From assembly GCA_018712345.1 (NCBI GenBank), contig DVHG01000028.1, forward strand, positions 1-52,888: a DNA stretch of 52,888 nt, given 5' to 3'. A program made the translations under genes and the position numbers. Below are positions 35,164 to 43,704 of this stretch, one piece after another (position 1 is the first letter of the stretch; each line of letters begins with the position of its first letter). A model generated the notes under the pieces. It did not search any database. It saw nothing but the letters and a program-made list of their open reading frames with translations, and was not told the DNA's origin. This stretch comes from Candidatus Onthovicinus excrementipullorum (GTDB lineage: Bacteria > Bacillota > Clostridia > Oscillospirales > Acutalibacteraceae).

Positions 35164-36166
35164 GACGGCGGCGGCCGTCGTTGAGGATGGGCGTAAGATC
35201 CTTTCAAACGTGATCAATACGCAGGTGGAGGAACATAAGATCTACGGCGGTGTCGTGCCGGAGATCGCCTCAAGGCGGCATATTGAGAATATTTCCGGCG
35301 TCGTCCGGGAGGCGCTTGATCAGTCGGGCTGCACCTGGGACACGCTGGACGCGCTGGCCGTGACATATGCGCCGGGCCTGATCGGCGCGCTGATCGTGGG
35401 CGTGAATTATGCCAAGGGCCTGTCCTATTCCACGGGGTTGCCACTGATTCCCGTTCACCATCTGCGCGGCCATATTGCGTCCAATTACCTCTCCTCGCCC
35501 GACTTGGAGCCGCCCTTCCTGTGCCTGGTGGTCTCCGGCGGGCATACGGTCATCGCGGAGGTGCGGGGGTACACGGATTTTCATATCCTCGCCACCACGC
35601 GGGACGACGCGGCCGGGGAGGCGCTCGACAAGGCGGCACGCAGCCTGGGCCTCCCCTATCCCGGAGGGCTGAATCTGGACCGCATGTGCGGCGGAGCGGA
35701 TGCGGGGGATTTCAAGTTCACCTATCCGCGCCTGGGGGACGGCGTGCTCGATTTCAGCTTTTCCGGCCTGAAGACAAAGATTATCAATACGATCCACAAT
35801 CTGCAGCAGCGGGGCGAGGAGATCCCCGTCCGGCAACTGGGCGCATCATTTATGGATTGCGTGGCATCCTATTTGACGGACCATGTGGCGGATGCGGCGC
35901 GCCGCTTTGGCTATTCGCGCATCGCGCTGGCCGGGGGCGTGAGCGCCAATTCGGTCCTGCGGCGTAAAATGCAGGAGCTGTGCCAAAAAAATTCATGGCA
36001 GCTCTATCTGCCGGACCGCGCTTTCTGCGGCGATAATGCCGCGATGATCGCATCACAGGGGTATTATGAACATCTTTCCGGCGCGCGCGCGGGGATTGAT
36101 CTGAACGCCTATGCAACCATGCCGCTGGATCGGTTGCAGGATGAAAAAATGATTTATTCACAATGA
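35129..36166 (+). CDS. tsaD: tRNA N6-threonylcarbamoyladenosine transferase TsaD
   Basis: TsaD transfers threonylcarbamoyl to A37 of ANN-reading tRNAs, with TsaB and TsaE as partners (not in this window). The 345-residue ASKHA-fold protein has the start ILAIESSCDETAAAVV, the metal ligands His110 and His114-type in HHLRGHIASN, and SGGHTVI and SFSGLKT motifs. TTG 35129 is supported by AAGGAGG nine bases upstream and the exact family N-terminus. It overlaps rimI by 35 bases. Confidence 0.95.
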   Translation: MKILAIESSCDETAAAVVEDGRKILSNVINTQVEEHKIYGGVVPEIASRRHIENISGVVREALDQSGCTWDTLDALAVTYAPGLIGALIVGVNYAKGLSYSTGLPLIPVHHLRGHIASNYLSSPDLEPPFLCLVVSGGHTVIAEVRGYTDFHILATTRDDAAGEALDKAARSLGLPYPGGLNLDRMCGGADAGDFKFTYPRLGDGVLDFSFSGLKTKIINTIHNLQQRGEEIPVRQLGASFMDCVASYLTDHVADAARRFGYSRIALAGGVSANSVLRRKMQELCQKNSWQLYLPDRAFCGDNAAMIASQGYYEHLSGARAGIDLNAYATMPLDRLQDEKMIYSQ

Positions 36167-36211
36167 ACAAGGGAATATCGAAATGCTGACAATAAATTAA
36201 CAATTTGTCTG

Positions 36212-36240
36212 TTGAATATTCTCAGGAGAAGCAGTATAAT
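36212..36240 (+). promoter_or_regulatory. Promoter of pckG
   Basis: TTGAAT (36212-36217) and TATAAT (36235-36240) with 17-base spacing, giving a leader of about 65 bases. This promoter sits inside the longest frame of pckG and confirms the start at 36311. Confidence 0.8.
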
Positions 36241-36310
36241 AAATGCTGGATTAAGTCGGGGCGGGCGTGCCCGTTCTGAACTTAAAAATAAGGAAGGAGC
36301 ATTTTGGTTT

Positions 36311-38101
36311 ATGGTTATTGAAAATGTTACGAAAAATCAGAGCGTCCTGGACTGGGTGAAGGATAAGATTGAGCTTGTCCAGCCCGATAAGGTCGTTCTT
36401 ATCGACGGTTCTCAGGAGCAGATTGACGCCCTGCGCGCGGAGGCCTGCTCTACCGGAGAGATGATTAAGCTCAACCAGGAGAAGCTGCCGGACTGCTACC
36501 TGCACCGCACTGCCGTCAATGATGTCGCCCGCGTGGAGGGCCGTACCTTTATCTGCAGCCGTGAGGAGAAAAACGCAGGCCCCACCAACAACTGGATGGA
36601 TCCGGAAAAAGCCTATAAAATGCTCTACGACATCGCGCGCAACAGCTATAAGGGCCGCACGATGTATATCATTCCGTATTCCATGGGCCCGATCGGCTCC
36701 CCGCTCTCCAAGGTCGGCATTGAGCTGACCGACTCCATCTACGTCGTGCTCAACATGTGCATCATGACCCGCGTAAGCACGAAGGTTTTCGACGTCCTGG
36801 GCGACAGCAACGACTGGGTGCGCGGCCTGCATTGCAAATGCGAGATCAATGAGGAGAAGCGCTATATCTGCCAGTTCCCGGAGGACAACACCATCATCTC
36901 CGTCAACTCCGGCTACGGCGGAAACGTGCTGCTGGGCAAGAAGTGCTTCGCGTTGCGTATCGCCTCCTACCAGGGCTGGAAAGAGGGCTGGCAGGCCGAG
37001 CATATGCTCATCCTCGGCATCGAGAATCCGCAGCATGAGGTTAAATATATCTGCGCGGCGTTCCCGTCCGCCTGCGGCAAGACGAACCTCGCCATGCTGA
37101 TCCCGCCGGAGACTTACCTCAAGAAGGGCTATAAGGTCTGGTGTGTCGGTGACGATATCTCTTGGATCCGCAAGGGCGCGGACGGCCGTCTGTACGCGAT
37201 CAACCCGGAGAACGGCTTCTTTGGCGTTGCCCCCGGCACGAATGAGAAATCTAACCCGAACGCCCTTGCCTCCACCAAGAAGGGCACCATCTTTACCAAT
37301 GTTGCCCACAATCTGGATGACAACACCGTCTGGTGGGAGGGCCTTGATAAGAACCCGCCGACCAATGCAGTCGACTGGAAGGGCAATCCCTGGAACGGCC
37401 AGACCAGCGAGGAGAAGGGCGCGCATCCCAACAGCCGCTTTACCGCTCCCGCTGTCAACTGCCCGTGCCTGAGCCCCGAATTTGAGAACCCGAACGGCGT
37501 GCCGATCTCCGCATTTGTGTTCGGCGGCCGCCGCGCGAAGCTCGCTCCGCTGGTCTATCAGTCCCGCGACTGGAACAACGGTGTGTTCGTCGGCTCCATC
37601 ATGGCCTCTGAGACCACGGCTGCCGCTGCCGGCGCAGTCGGTGTCGTCCGCCGTGACCCGATGGCCATGCTCCCGTTCTGCGGCTATAATATGGGCGATT
37701 ACTGGCAGCACTGGATCGATATCGGCAAGACGCTCGATCCGGATAAGGCGCCCAAGATCTTCAACGTCAACTGGTTCCGCAAGAGCGATGATGGCAAGTT
37801 CCTGTGGCCGGGCTTTGGCGACAACCTGCGCGTCCTGGAGTGGATCATTGACCGCTGTGAGGGCAAGGTGGACGCCGTTGAGACGCCGATTGGCTATGTC
37901 CCGAATGCGGAGGATATCAACCTCGAGGGTATTGAGGACGAGGTCTCCCGCGATACGCTCAAGAGCATCCTGAATGTTGATAAGGACCTCTGGAAAGAGG
38001 AGACCAAGGGCATCGAGGAGTTCTATGCGAAATTCGGCGATACCCTCCCGGAGGAGCTCAAGCATCAGCTCAGCATCCTCAAGGAGAACCTGGACAAATA
38101 A
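36311..38101 (+). CDS. pckG: Phosphoenolpyruvate carboxykinase (GTP type)
   Basis: GTP-type PEPCK interconverts oxaloacetate and PEP; in fermenters it often runs in the carboxylating direction. The 596-residue protein has the diagnostic P-loop FPSACGKTN (about residues 250-258), the metal site GDDISW, the PEP/OAA-binding GYGGN and a C-terminal FCGYNMGDYW with WFRKSDDGKFLWPGFGDN (quoted in two parts). These match the GTP rather than the ATP family. AAGGAAGGAG lies before ATG 36311. It is a single gene with its own promoter and terminator, suggesting high expression; codon use is strongly C/G biased. Confidence 0.96.
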   Translation: MVIENVTKNQSVLDWVKDKIELVQPDKVVLIDGSQEQIDALRAEACSTGEMIKLNQEKLPDCYLHRTAVNDVARVEGRTFICSREEKNAGPTNNWMDPEKAYKMLYDIARNSYKGRTMYIIPYSMGPIGSPLSKVGIELTDSIYVVLNMCIMTRVSTKVFDVLGDSNDWVRGLHCKCEINEEKRYICQFPEDNTIISVNSGYGGNVLLGKKCFALRIASYQGWKEGWQAEHMLILGIENPQHEVKYICAAFPSACGKTNLAMLIPPETYLKKGYKVWCVGDDISWIRKGADGRLYAINPENGFFGVAPGTNEKSNPNALASTKKGTIFTNVAHNLDDNTVWWEGLDKNPPTNAVDWKGNPWNGQTSEEKGAHPNSRFTAPAVNCPCLSPEFENPNGVPISAFVFGGRRAKLAPLVYQSRDWNNGVFVGSIMASETTAAAAGAVGVVRRDPMAMLPFCGYNMGDYWQHWIDIGKTLDPDKAPKIFNVNWFRKSDDGKFLWPGFGDNLRVLEWIIDRCEGKVDAVETPIGYVPNAEDINLEGIEDEVSRDTLKSILNVDKDLWKEETKGIEEFYAKFGDTLPEELKHQLSILKENLDK

Positions 38102-38116
38102 ATTTGTTTAATCAGC

Positions 38117-38149
38117 AGAGCATCCCCGGTTGCCGGGGGTGCTCTTTTT
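38117..38149 (+). terminator. Terminator of pckG
   Basis: A 13-base-pair stem (left arm 38117-38129, right arm 38133-38145, one G-T pair) with a 3-base loop ends in CTTTTTC. Confidence 0.9.
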
Positions 38150-38192
38150 CTGCCCCACGAGCCGTACACCTTCGCCGGCGTGTATACAGGTA

Positions 38193-38224
38193 GGCCCCGC
38201 CCCCGGTATTCCGGGGGCGGGGCC
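38193..38224. other. Very strong GC hairpin without T run
   Basis: A perfect 14-base stem made only of G and C (38193-38206 with 38211-38224) with a TATT loop. It lies between pckG and the microprotein genes that converge on it. No T run follows on either strand, so it may be a minus-strand mRNA 3' protector or a Rho-assisted end. Confidence 0.6.
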
Positions 38225-38266
38225 CATTGTATATCCATAGGATCGTCTTTTGCTTATCGCTATCGG

Positions 38267-38434
38267 TTAGCAGCCGCAGTCATTGCAGCCACAGTCGTTG
38301 CTGCGGGAATTTCCACAGCCGCAGTTGTTGCAGCCGCAGCCATTGCCGTTCCAGTTCCAGCCCGTTCCGCAGCCGCCGAAGAGCAGGATGATGACAAGAA
38401 TGATGATCCAGGAATTACCTCCGCCAAAGCACAT
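38267..38434 (-). CDS. Tiny Cys-rich membrane protein, copy 2
   Basis: This 55-residue protein starts MCFGGGNSW, has one hydrophobic segment (about residues 10-20, IIILVIILLF), then GGCGTGWNWN and a Cys/Gly/Asn-rich tail with six CGC or CxxC-like repeats ending in NDCGC. There are 13 Cys or so in the last 35 residues. AAGGAGG lies nine bases before the ATG. It resembles small proteins labelled chorion class high-cysteine HCB protein in Clostridia databases, as I recall. Function unknown; metal binding, disulfide crosslinking or a spore/envelope role are all possible. It is paralogous to the gene just upstream. Confidence 0.82.
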   Translation of the reverse strand: MCFGGGNSWIIILVIILLFGGCGTGWNWNGNGCGCNNCGCGNSRSNDCGCNDCGC

Positions 38435-38505
38435 AACAGTTTCCTCCTTAAAAAATATGGTTTGTGGTTGTTATGCATTTGCGTTATGCATCAAAAGATG
38501 AGTGA

Positions 38506-38658
38506 TTAGCAGCCGCAGCTGTTGCAGCCACAGTCGTTATTGCGGGCACAGCCGCAGTTGTTGCAGCCGTTCCAGTTCCAGCCCGTTCCGCAGCCGCTGA
38601 AGAGCAGGATGATAACAAGGATGATGATCCAGGAGTTCCCTGAGCCAAAGCAATTCAT
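38506..38658 (-). CDS. Tiny Cys-rich membrane protein, copy 1
   Basis: This 50-residue protein starts MNCFGSGNSW and shares the membrane segment IIILVIILLF and GCGTGWNWN with its neighbour downstream. The tail is shorter, with CGC pairs ending in NSCGC. AAAGGAGG precedes the ATG. The gap to copy 2 is 71 bases and holds that gene's ribosome site. On the minus strand upstream, CATAGAAT (38690-38697) loosely resembles a sporulation sigma E/K -10 box; that is speculative. The tandem arrangement and near-identical membrane core indicate recent duplication. Confidence 0.82.
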   Translation of the reverse strand: MNCFGSGNSWIIILVIILLFSGCGTGWNWNGCNNCGCARNNDCGCNSCGC

Positions 38659-38807
38659 ACCGTTGCCTCCTTTCTTGGTTTACATCCACATTCTATGGCG
38701 CGGCCGGAAAATGTGTTACCGTTTTTCCATTTCCACCGTATAGGTGGGTTTTCAGAGGCGTAAACTAACCATTGCAGACGCCTTGGTCATGTTTGGAGGA
38801 TGGAAAA

Positions 38808-38993
38808 ATGCGAATTTACCCCGAGGGAAAAAAGCCCTATATGGCGGACTTTGAAGTTTCTGATGAGCTCGTTCCGGACCCCTTTTCTGAAGAGCCGGAG
38901 CCGCATACGGCCGCGCACCACAACCGAATGGGACAGCGGATTTCACCCAAAAAGAAAAACACTAAAATTAAAAGAAATCAGGAGAATAAATGA
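38808..38993 (+). CDS. Hypothetical 61-residue protein
   Basis: The protein starts MRIYPEGKKPYMADFEVSDE, has an acidic middle (PDPFSEEPEPH) and a very basic end (SPKKKNTKIKRNQENK). It has no membrane segment and no family I recognise. The GGAGG seven bases before ATG 38808 and its neat placement between the microproteins and ctsR make it a likely gene. The strong charge split suggests a nucleic-acid or protein-binding role, but that is inference. Confidence 0.55.
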   Translation: MRIYPEGKKPYMADFEVSDELVPDPFSEEPEPHTAAHHNRMGQRISPKKKNTKIKRNQENK

Positions 38994-39036
38994 GATATAA
39001 ACAGATAATTCGAATTTTAAGCTTCACAAACTTTAT

Positions 39037-39060
39037 TTTGACCTTTATTGATCTTTGACA
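39037..39060 (-). promoter_or_regulatory. CtsR operator 1
   Basis: Read on the plus strand, TTTGACC (39037-39043), ATTGATC (39047-39053) and TTTGACA (39054-39060) are heptads of the CtsR type (consensus RGTCAAA on the other strand). They overlap the -35 box of the ctsR promoter, so bound CtsR would block RNA polymerase. Confidence 0.75.
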
Positions 39061-39083
39061 AAAGGGAGGCTTATTTGTATACT
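39055..39083 (+). promoter_or_regulatory. Promoter of the ctsR-mcsA-mcsB-clpC operon
   Basis: TTGACA (39055-39060) and TATACT (39078-39083) are 17 bases apart. CtsR heptads lie on both sides, giving tight repression until heat or other proteotoxic stress inactivates CtsR. Confidence 0.85.
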
Positions 39084-39086
39084 TAA

Positions 39087-39103
39087 AATCAAAGAAAGTC
39101 AAA
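39087..39103 (+). promoter_or_regulatory. CtsR operator 2
   Basis: AATCAAA, GAA, AGTCAAA (39087-39103) matches the direct-repeat consensus RGTCAAA-NAN-RGTCAAA at nearly every position. It lies just after the -10 box at the transcription start. Confidence 0.8.
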
Positions 39104-39119
39104 ATCAAAGGTGATAATG

Positions 39120-39569
39120 ATGAATCTAAGCAATATGATCGCCGATATGATCGCCGGCATGGTATCCGAGCAGAACGGATACGCGGAGATCCGGCGGAAT
39201 GAACTGGCGGAAAAGCTGGGGTGTGTCCCCAGTCAGATCAATTACGTCATCTCCTCGCGGTTTACGCCGGAGCACGGCTACATCGTGGAGAGCCGTCGCG
39301 GCGGCGGTGGATATATCCGCATCAGCCGGGTCCACTGTGATGCCGGAACGGCCGTGATGCATGTAATCAATTCGGTGGGCGATACACTCGATCAGGCCAC
39401 GATGCGCGCCTACCTCGTCAATCTGCACGGGAACGGCCTGATTGACAGCCGGACGGCCAAGTTGCTGCTGGCTGCAGTCTCCAACTCTTCCCTGCATGAT
39501 GTCCCGCAGGAGAAGCGCGACCGTGTGCGGGCCCGGATCTTTAAAAACATGCTTATCAATCTGACCTGA
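39120..39569 (+). CDS. ctsR: Heat-shock repressor CtsR
   Basis: CtsR represses clp and mcs genes and releases DNA on heating; McsB-linked steps lead to its removal. The 149-residue protein has the N-terminal winged helix with EIRRNELAEKLGCVPSQINYV (first part ELAEKLGCVPSQINYV) and the GGGGYIRI beta-hairpin wing that is diagnostic for the family, plus a C-terminal dimerisation domain. I chose ATG 39120, seven bases after AAGGTG; ATG 39117 and GTG 39111 are also in frame. It regulates its own operon through the two boxes upstream. Confidence 0.95.
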   Translation: MNLSNMIADMIAGMVSEQNGYAEIRRNELAEKLGCVPSQINYVISSRFTPEHGYIVESRRGGGGYIRISRVHCDAGTAVMHVINSVGDTLDQATMRAYLVNLHGNGLIDSRTAKLLLAAVSNSSLHDVPQEKRDRVRARIFKNMLINLT

Positions 39570-39583
39570 AGGAGGCGTTTGCA

Positions 39584-40084
39584 ATGATCTGTCAATACTG
39601 TGGCAAACATGAGGCGACTACCCATATCAAAAAAATTATCAACGGCAGGGCTGAACAGATTGACCTGTGCCCCTCGTGTGCGTCCCGTCTGGGATATGGT
39701 GGGATCTTCCCCGGGCTGGGGCTGAGCGATTTCCTCGGCAGTTTCCTCGGAGAGCATGGCGGGGGCAGTCGCGCGCAGACGCTCCGCTGTCCGCAGTGCG
39801 GATGCAGCTTTGAGGATATTGCGGAGAGCGGGCTGGCGGGCTGTGCACAGTGTTATCAAACCTTTCGGGACCGCCTGGCGCCGTCTATCGCCCGCATCCA
39901 CGGCAAGGCCCGCCATGTAGGCAAAGCGGCCCAGGCCGCCGACGCCCGCGTAAGAGCACGCAGCAGGCTCGACACCTTGCGCGAGGAGCTCAACAGCGCC
40001 GTGTCAGAACAGAATTTTGAGCGCGCGGCCCAGCTGCGCGATGAGATTAAGGCCCTGGAAAGCGAGGCGAACGGCAATGGATAA
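39584..40084 (+). CDS. mcsA: McsA, zinc-binding activator of McsB
   Basis: McsA activates the arginine kinase McsB. The 166-residue protein has four CxxC pairs (CQYC, CPSC, CPQC, CAQC) for zinc in its first 90 residues and a C-terminal UVR motif (QNFERAAQLRDEIKALE) like those in ClpC and UvrC. AAGGAGG precedes the ATG. Its last eight bases overlap the start of mcsB. All features are typical for the family. Confidence 0.94.
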   Translation: MICQYCGKHEATTHIKKIINGRAEQIDLCPSCASRLGYGGIFPGLGLSDFLGSFLGEHGGGSRAQTLRCPQCGCSFEDIAESGLAGCAQCYQTFRDRLAPSIARIHGKARHVGKAAQAADARVRARSRLDTLREELNSAVSEQNFERAAQLRDEIKALESEANGNG

Positions 40085-41090
40085 ATGGTATTTACGCGAA
40101 GGCAGGGAGAGCGATGTCGTCCTGAGCACGCGCATCCGGCTGGCACGCAACCTGCGGGAATACCCCTTCCCGCACCGGCTGGACGCGGCCGCCAAAAAAG
40201 AGGTGGATGAGCGCATCCGTGCGGCGATGTTCTCCCTGGGCGGCATCCGTGAGGATGAGTACCGGTACATTGAGCTGGAAAAGCTGTCGCCGGCACAGGC
40301 CATTTCTCTCGCGGAGCGGCACACCATCAGTCCGGAGTTTGCCTCCGACCGGTCGGGCCGGGCGCTGATCCTCAATCAGGATGAGACGGTCAGCGTGATG
40401 CTCTGTGAGGAGGATCACATCCGGCTGCAGGTCCTGTGCCCGGGGCTCGATCTGGAGAGCGCCTATGATACGGCGGATAAGCTGGACACGGCGCTTGACA
40501 GTGCGCTGGGCTTTGCCTTTGATGAGGAGCTGGGCTATCTGACTGCGTGCCCCACGAATATCGGTACCGGCATGCGCGCGAGCGTTATGCTCCACCTCCC
40601 CGCGCTGACCCGAAACGGCCAGATGGGGCGCCTGTCCGCTACTGTATCCAAGCTGGGGCTGACGATCCGCGGCGCCTACGGAGAGGGCAGCAGTCCGTTG
40701 GGGGACTTCTATCAGTTGAGCAATCAGGTCACCCTCGGGATCAGCGAACGCGCCGCGATCGACAATCTGAAGGCCATCACTGTACAGGTGGTATCCCAGG
40801 AACGCACGGCGCGTGAGAGCGCCCGTACCGACGCGGAATTTGAAGATTGGATCTGGCGGGCGTACGGTACGCTCAAAAATGCGCGCCTGCTCTCCGGCAA
40901 GGAGTTTACAGATCTGATCTCCGCCGCGCGTCTGGGCGCCTCCATGGGCATTCTTCCCGCCGCGGTGACGGATGTTGATGACTTGCTGTTCACCATGCAG
41001 GCGGCTACCCTCAATGCTGCGCAGGGCAGGGAACTCACCGCCCGGGAACGCGATCTGCTGCGTGCGCAGCAGGTGCGCGAGCGCTTATAG
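40077..41090 (+). CDS. mcsB: Protein arginine kinase McsB
   Basis: McsB phosphorylates arginine residues and so marks proteins for ClpC-ClpP. The 337-residue protein belongs to the phosphagen kinase fold: VVLSTRIRLARNLREYPF near residue 15, the ATP-site segment LCEEDHIRLQVL near 112, TNIGTGMRASV near 160 and LSNQVTLG near 225. The C-terminal domain binds phosphoarginine in homologues. The start at 40077 overlaps mcsA, and a longer upstream frame is only overlap sequence. Confidence 0.95.
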   Translation: MDKWYLREGRESDVVLSTRIRLARNLREYPFPHRLDAAAKKEVDERIRAAMFSLGGIREDEYRYIELEKLSPAQAISLAERHTISPEFASDRSGRALILNQDETVSVMLCEEDHIRLQVLCPGLDLESAYDTADKLDTALDSALGFAFDEELGYLTACPTNIGTGMRASVMLHLPALTRNGQMGRLSATVSKLGLTIRGAYGEGSSPLGDFYQLSNQVTLGISERAAIDNLKAITVQVVSQERTARESARTDAEFEDWIWRAYGTLKNARLLSGKEFTDLISAARLGASMGILPAAVTDVDDLLFTMQAATLNAAQGRELTARERDLLRAQQVRERL

Positions 41091-41122
41091 TTTTGTCAAT
41101 TTCCCTTTTAGGAGGTTTTTCT

Positions 41123-43627
41123 ATGTATAAATTTACGGGTTTTACAGAGCGCGCCAATGATGCGCTCAATACGGCAATTGAGACGGCCCAGAGCATGGGC
41201 CATGCCTATATCGGAAGCGAGCATCTGATTATCGGTCTGCTGCGCGACTCCGAAGGTGTCGCGGGGACGGTCCTGTCCCAGTTCGGCGTGGATGCCGGAC
41301 AGATCGAATCGCTGATTAAAAGCACGATCGGTATTGGCTCGCCAACTGTCCTGACGCCAAATGACTTTACCCCGCGCACGAAGAATCTGATTGAGACCTC
41401 GATCATGATCGCTCGCTCCATGGGCCACAGCTACGTGGGGACGGAGCATCTGCTCATGGCCATTCTGCGCGACCCAAGCGCCTGTGCCTCTCAGTTCCTT
41501 GCGGAGCTGGGCGTATCGGCTCAGGCCGTCATGGAGGCCATTGAGAACAGTCTGGGCGGCGCGTCGGCGGCAGGGGCGTCCGGTCCGTCCGGAGCTGCGA
41601 CAAAGGGGAAATCTTCCACCCCTACGCTGGAGCAGTTTGGCCGCGATCTGACAGAGCTTGCCAAGCAGAATAAGATTGATCCCGTCATCGGCCGTCAGAA
41701 GGAGATTGAACGCGTGGTTCAGATCCTCTCCCGCCGGACAAAGAATAATCCCTGCCTGATCGGTGAGCCCGGTGTGGGCAAGACGGCCATCGCGGAGGGG
41801 CTGGCCCTGAAGATCACCAATGGCGAGGTCCCGGAGTTGCTGAAGAATAAGCGGATCATCGCGCTGGACCTGACCGGCATGGTCGCGGGTACCAAGTACC
41901 GCGGCGACTTTGAAGAGCGCATTAAGACAGCGCTCGATGAGGTGCGTAAGGCCGGCGATGTGATCCTGTTCATCGATGAGATCCACACCCTCATCGGTGC
42001 GGGTTCCGCGGAGGGCGCCGTAGATGCAGCAAACATCCTCAAGCCGTCTCTGGCGCGCGGCGAGATCCAGGTGATCGGCGCGACGACGCTCGACGAGTAC
42101 CGTAAGCATATTGAGAAGGATGCCGCCCTGGCCCGCCGGTTCCAGCCTGTGACGGTCGGCGAACCGACGGAGGAGGAGGCAGTGGAGATCCTCCGCGGCC
42201 TGCGTGACAAGTATGAGGCCCACCATAAGGTGAAGATCACGGATGATGCGATCAATGCCGCGGTAAAGATGTCTGCCCGCTATATTTCAGACCGCTATCT
42301 GCCCGATAAGGCCATTGATTTGGTTGATGAGGCGGCATCGCGTGTAAGGCTGAATGCCTTTACTGCTCCGCCGGACCTGAAGGCGATGGAGGATCAGCTC
42401 AAGAGTCTGTCCGATGAAAAGGCGGCGGCTGTCAACACCCAGGATTTTGAGCGCGCGGCCAAGCTGCGTGATCAGGAGAAGGAGCTGAGCGAGAAGCTTG
42501 CTGAGCAGAAAAAGCTGTGGGAGGAGAAAAATTCCCGTTCCACCGGTGAGGTAACTTCACGGGAGATCGCGGAGATTGTATCCTCATGGACGGGGATCCC
42601 AGTTGCCAAAATTTCCGAGGAGGAGAGCCAGCGCCTGCTGCATTTGGAGGAGGAGCTGCACCGCCGTATCGTTGGACAGGATGAGGCTGTCTCCGCTGTG
42701 GCACGGGCTATCCGCCGCAGCCGTGTGGGCCTGAAGGATCCACGCCGCCCGATTGGGTCGTTTATTTTCCTTGGCCCCACGGGTGTGGGTAAAACAGAGC
42801 TGAGCAAGGCCCTCGCAGAGGCGATGTTTGGCGATGAGGATGCCATGATCCGCCTCGACATGTCCGAGTACATGGAGAAGCACACCGTGTCCCGTCTGGT
42901 GGGTTCACCGCCCGGATACGTGGGCTATGATGAGGGCGGCCAGCTGACGGAAAAAGTGCGCAGAAAGCCCTATTCCGTGGTCTTGTTTGATGAGATTGAA
43001 AAAGCGCACCCGGATGTGTTCAATATGCTGCTCCAGATTCTGGACGACGGCTTCCTGACCGATTCACAGGGCCGTCGGGTGGACTTCCGCAACTGTGTAA
43101 TCATCATGACGTCGAATGTGGGCGCGCGTCTGATCACGGATAAGATCTCTTCCCTCGGCTTCTCTGTGGCGGAGGAAAACGGCGATCAGCGTGAAAAGAA
43201 TGAAAACGAAAAGATCCGCAAGGAGGTCATGGGCGAACTGAAAAAGACGTTCAAGCCGGAATTCCTGAACAGGATCGATGAGATCGTTGTGTTTAACCGG
43301 CTCAACAAGGACGATATCCGTGAGATCGCGGAGCGTCTGCTCTCCGGTCTGAAGGAGCGCGTGAAGAGTCTGGAGATCAGCATCACCTTTGACTCATCAG
43401 CTATTGACGCCATTGCCGACGAAGGGTTCGATCCCGTCTACGGGGCGCGCCCGCTGCGCCGCGCCATCCAGTCAAAGATTGAGGATGAGCTCTCCGAGCA
43501 GATGCTCGGCGGCAAGGTGCAGGCAGGGAGCTCCTACGTGTGTGTGTACCGGGACGGCAAGTTCGTCTTTGAACAGGCACAGCAGGAAGGCACTGAAAGC
43601 ACTGCCTCCGGCGAAGAGGATAAATAA
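41123..43627 (+). CDS. clpC: AAA+ unfoldase ClpC
   Basis: ClpC unfolds substrates, including arginine-phosphorylated ones, and feeds them to ClpP. The 834-residue protein has two Clp N repeats (about 1-145, where phosphoarginine docks in homologues), AAA module 1 with Walker [10 protein letters not shown] near 213, the middle domain with a UVR-like motif [15 protein letters not shown] (about 440-455), AAA module 2 with GPTGVGKTE near 553, and the C-terminal D2 small domain. ClpP is not in the window. TAGGAGG precedes ATG 41123. It ends the CtsR operon. Confidence 0.96.
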   Translation: MYKFTGFTERANDALNTAIETAQSMGHAYIGSEHLIIGLLRDSEGVAGTVLSQFGVDAGQIESLIKSTIGIGSPTVLTPNDFTPRTKNLIETSIMIARSMGHSYVGTEHLLMAILRDPSACASQFLAELGVSAQAVMEAIENSLGGASAAGASGPSGAATKGKSSTPTLEQFGRDLTELAKQNKIDPVIGRQKEIERVVQILSRRTKNNPCLIGEPGVGKTAIAEGLALKITNGEVPELLKNKRIIALDLTGMVAGTKYRGDFEERIKTALDEVRKAGDVILFIDEIHTLIGAGSAEGAVDAANILKPSLARGEIQVIGATTLDEYRKHIEKDAALARRFQPVTVGEPTEEEAVEILRGLRDKYEAHHKVKITDDAINAAVKMSARYISDRYLPDKAIDLVDEAASRVRLNAFTAPPDLKAMEDQLKSLSDEKAAAVNTQDFERAAKLRDQEKELSEKLAEQKKLWEEKNSRSTGEVTSREIAEIVSSWTGIPVAKISEEESQRLLHLEEELHRRIVGQDEAVSAVARAIRRSRVGLKDPRRPIGSFIFLGPTGVGKTELSKALAEAMFGDEDAMIRLDMSEYMEKHTVSRLVGSPPGYVGYDEGGQLTEKVRRKPYSVVLFDEIEKAHPDVFNMLLQILDDGFLTDSQGRRVDFRNCVIIMTSNVGARLITDKISSLGFSVAEENGDQREKNENEKIRKEVMGELKKTFKPEFLNRIDEIVVFNRLNKDDIREIAERLLSGLKERVKSLEISITFDSSAIDAIADEGFDPVYGARPLRRAIQSKIEDELSEQMLGGKVQAGSSYVCVYRDGKFVFEQAQQEGTESTASGEEDK

Positions 43628-43635
43628 TTAAACAG

Positions 43636-43672
43636 GCAGGGCCCGGGATCTATTTTGGATCCCGGGCCCTGC
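43636..43672. terminator. Bidirectional terminator after clpC
   Basis: A perfect 15-base GC-rich stem (43636-43650 with 43658-43672) with a 7-base loop lies between convergent clpC and the acyltransferase gene. T-rich sequence follows about 15 bases later on the plus strand. Confidence 0.85.
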
Positions 43673-43704
43673 TGCTGTTCAACAGTTTTTTCAGCGTGGT
43701 TTCA

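Noticed and set aside
36251-38065. A 604-codon minus-strand frame opposite pckG
   Set aside because: pckG is unambiguous and heavily codon-biased, which commonly opens long antisense frames. No promoter or ribosome site supports the antisense reading.
38283-38501. Plus-strand frames rich in Pro and Gln opposite the microproteins
   Set aside because: They are the complement of the Cys/Gly codons of the minus-strand genes; the minus strand has ribosome sites and paralogy, the plus strand does not.
38267-38658. CRISPR-like repeats in the GCAGCCGCAG-rich stretch
   Set aside because: The repeated triplets come from Cys-Gly codons. Spacing is irregular and there are no unique spacers or cas genes.
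41123-43627. ClpC as ClpB or ClpE
   Set aside because: The middle domain is short with a UVR-type motif, there is no long ClpB coiled coil and no N-terminal zinc finger of ClpE, and it is in the mcs operon.
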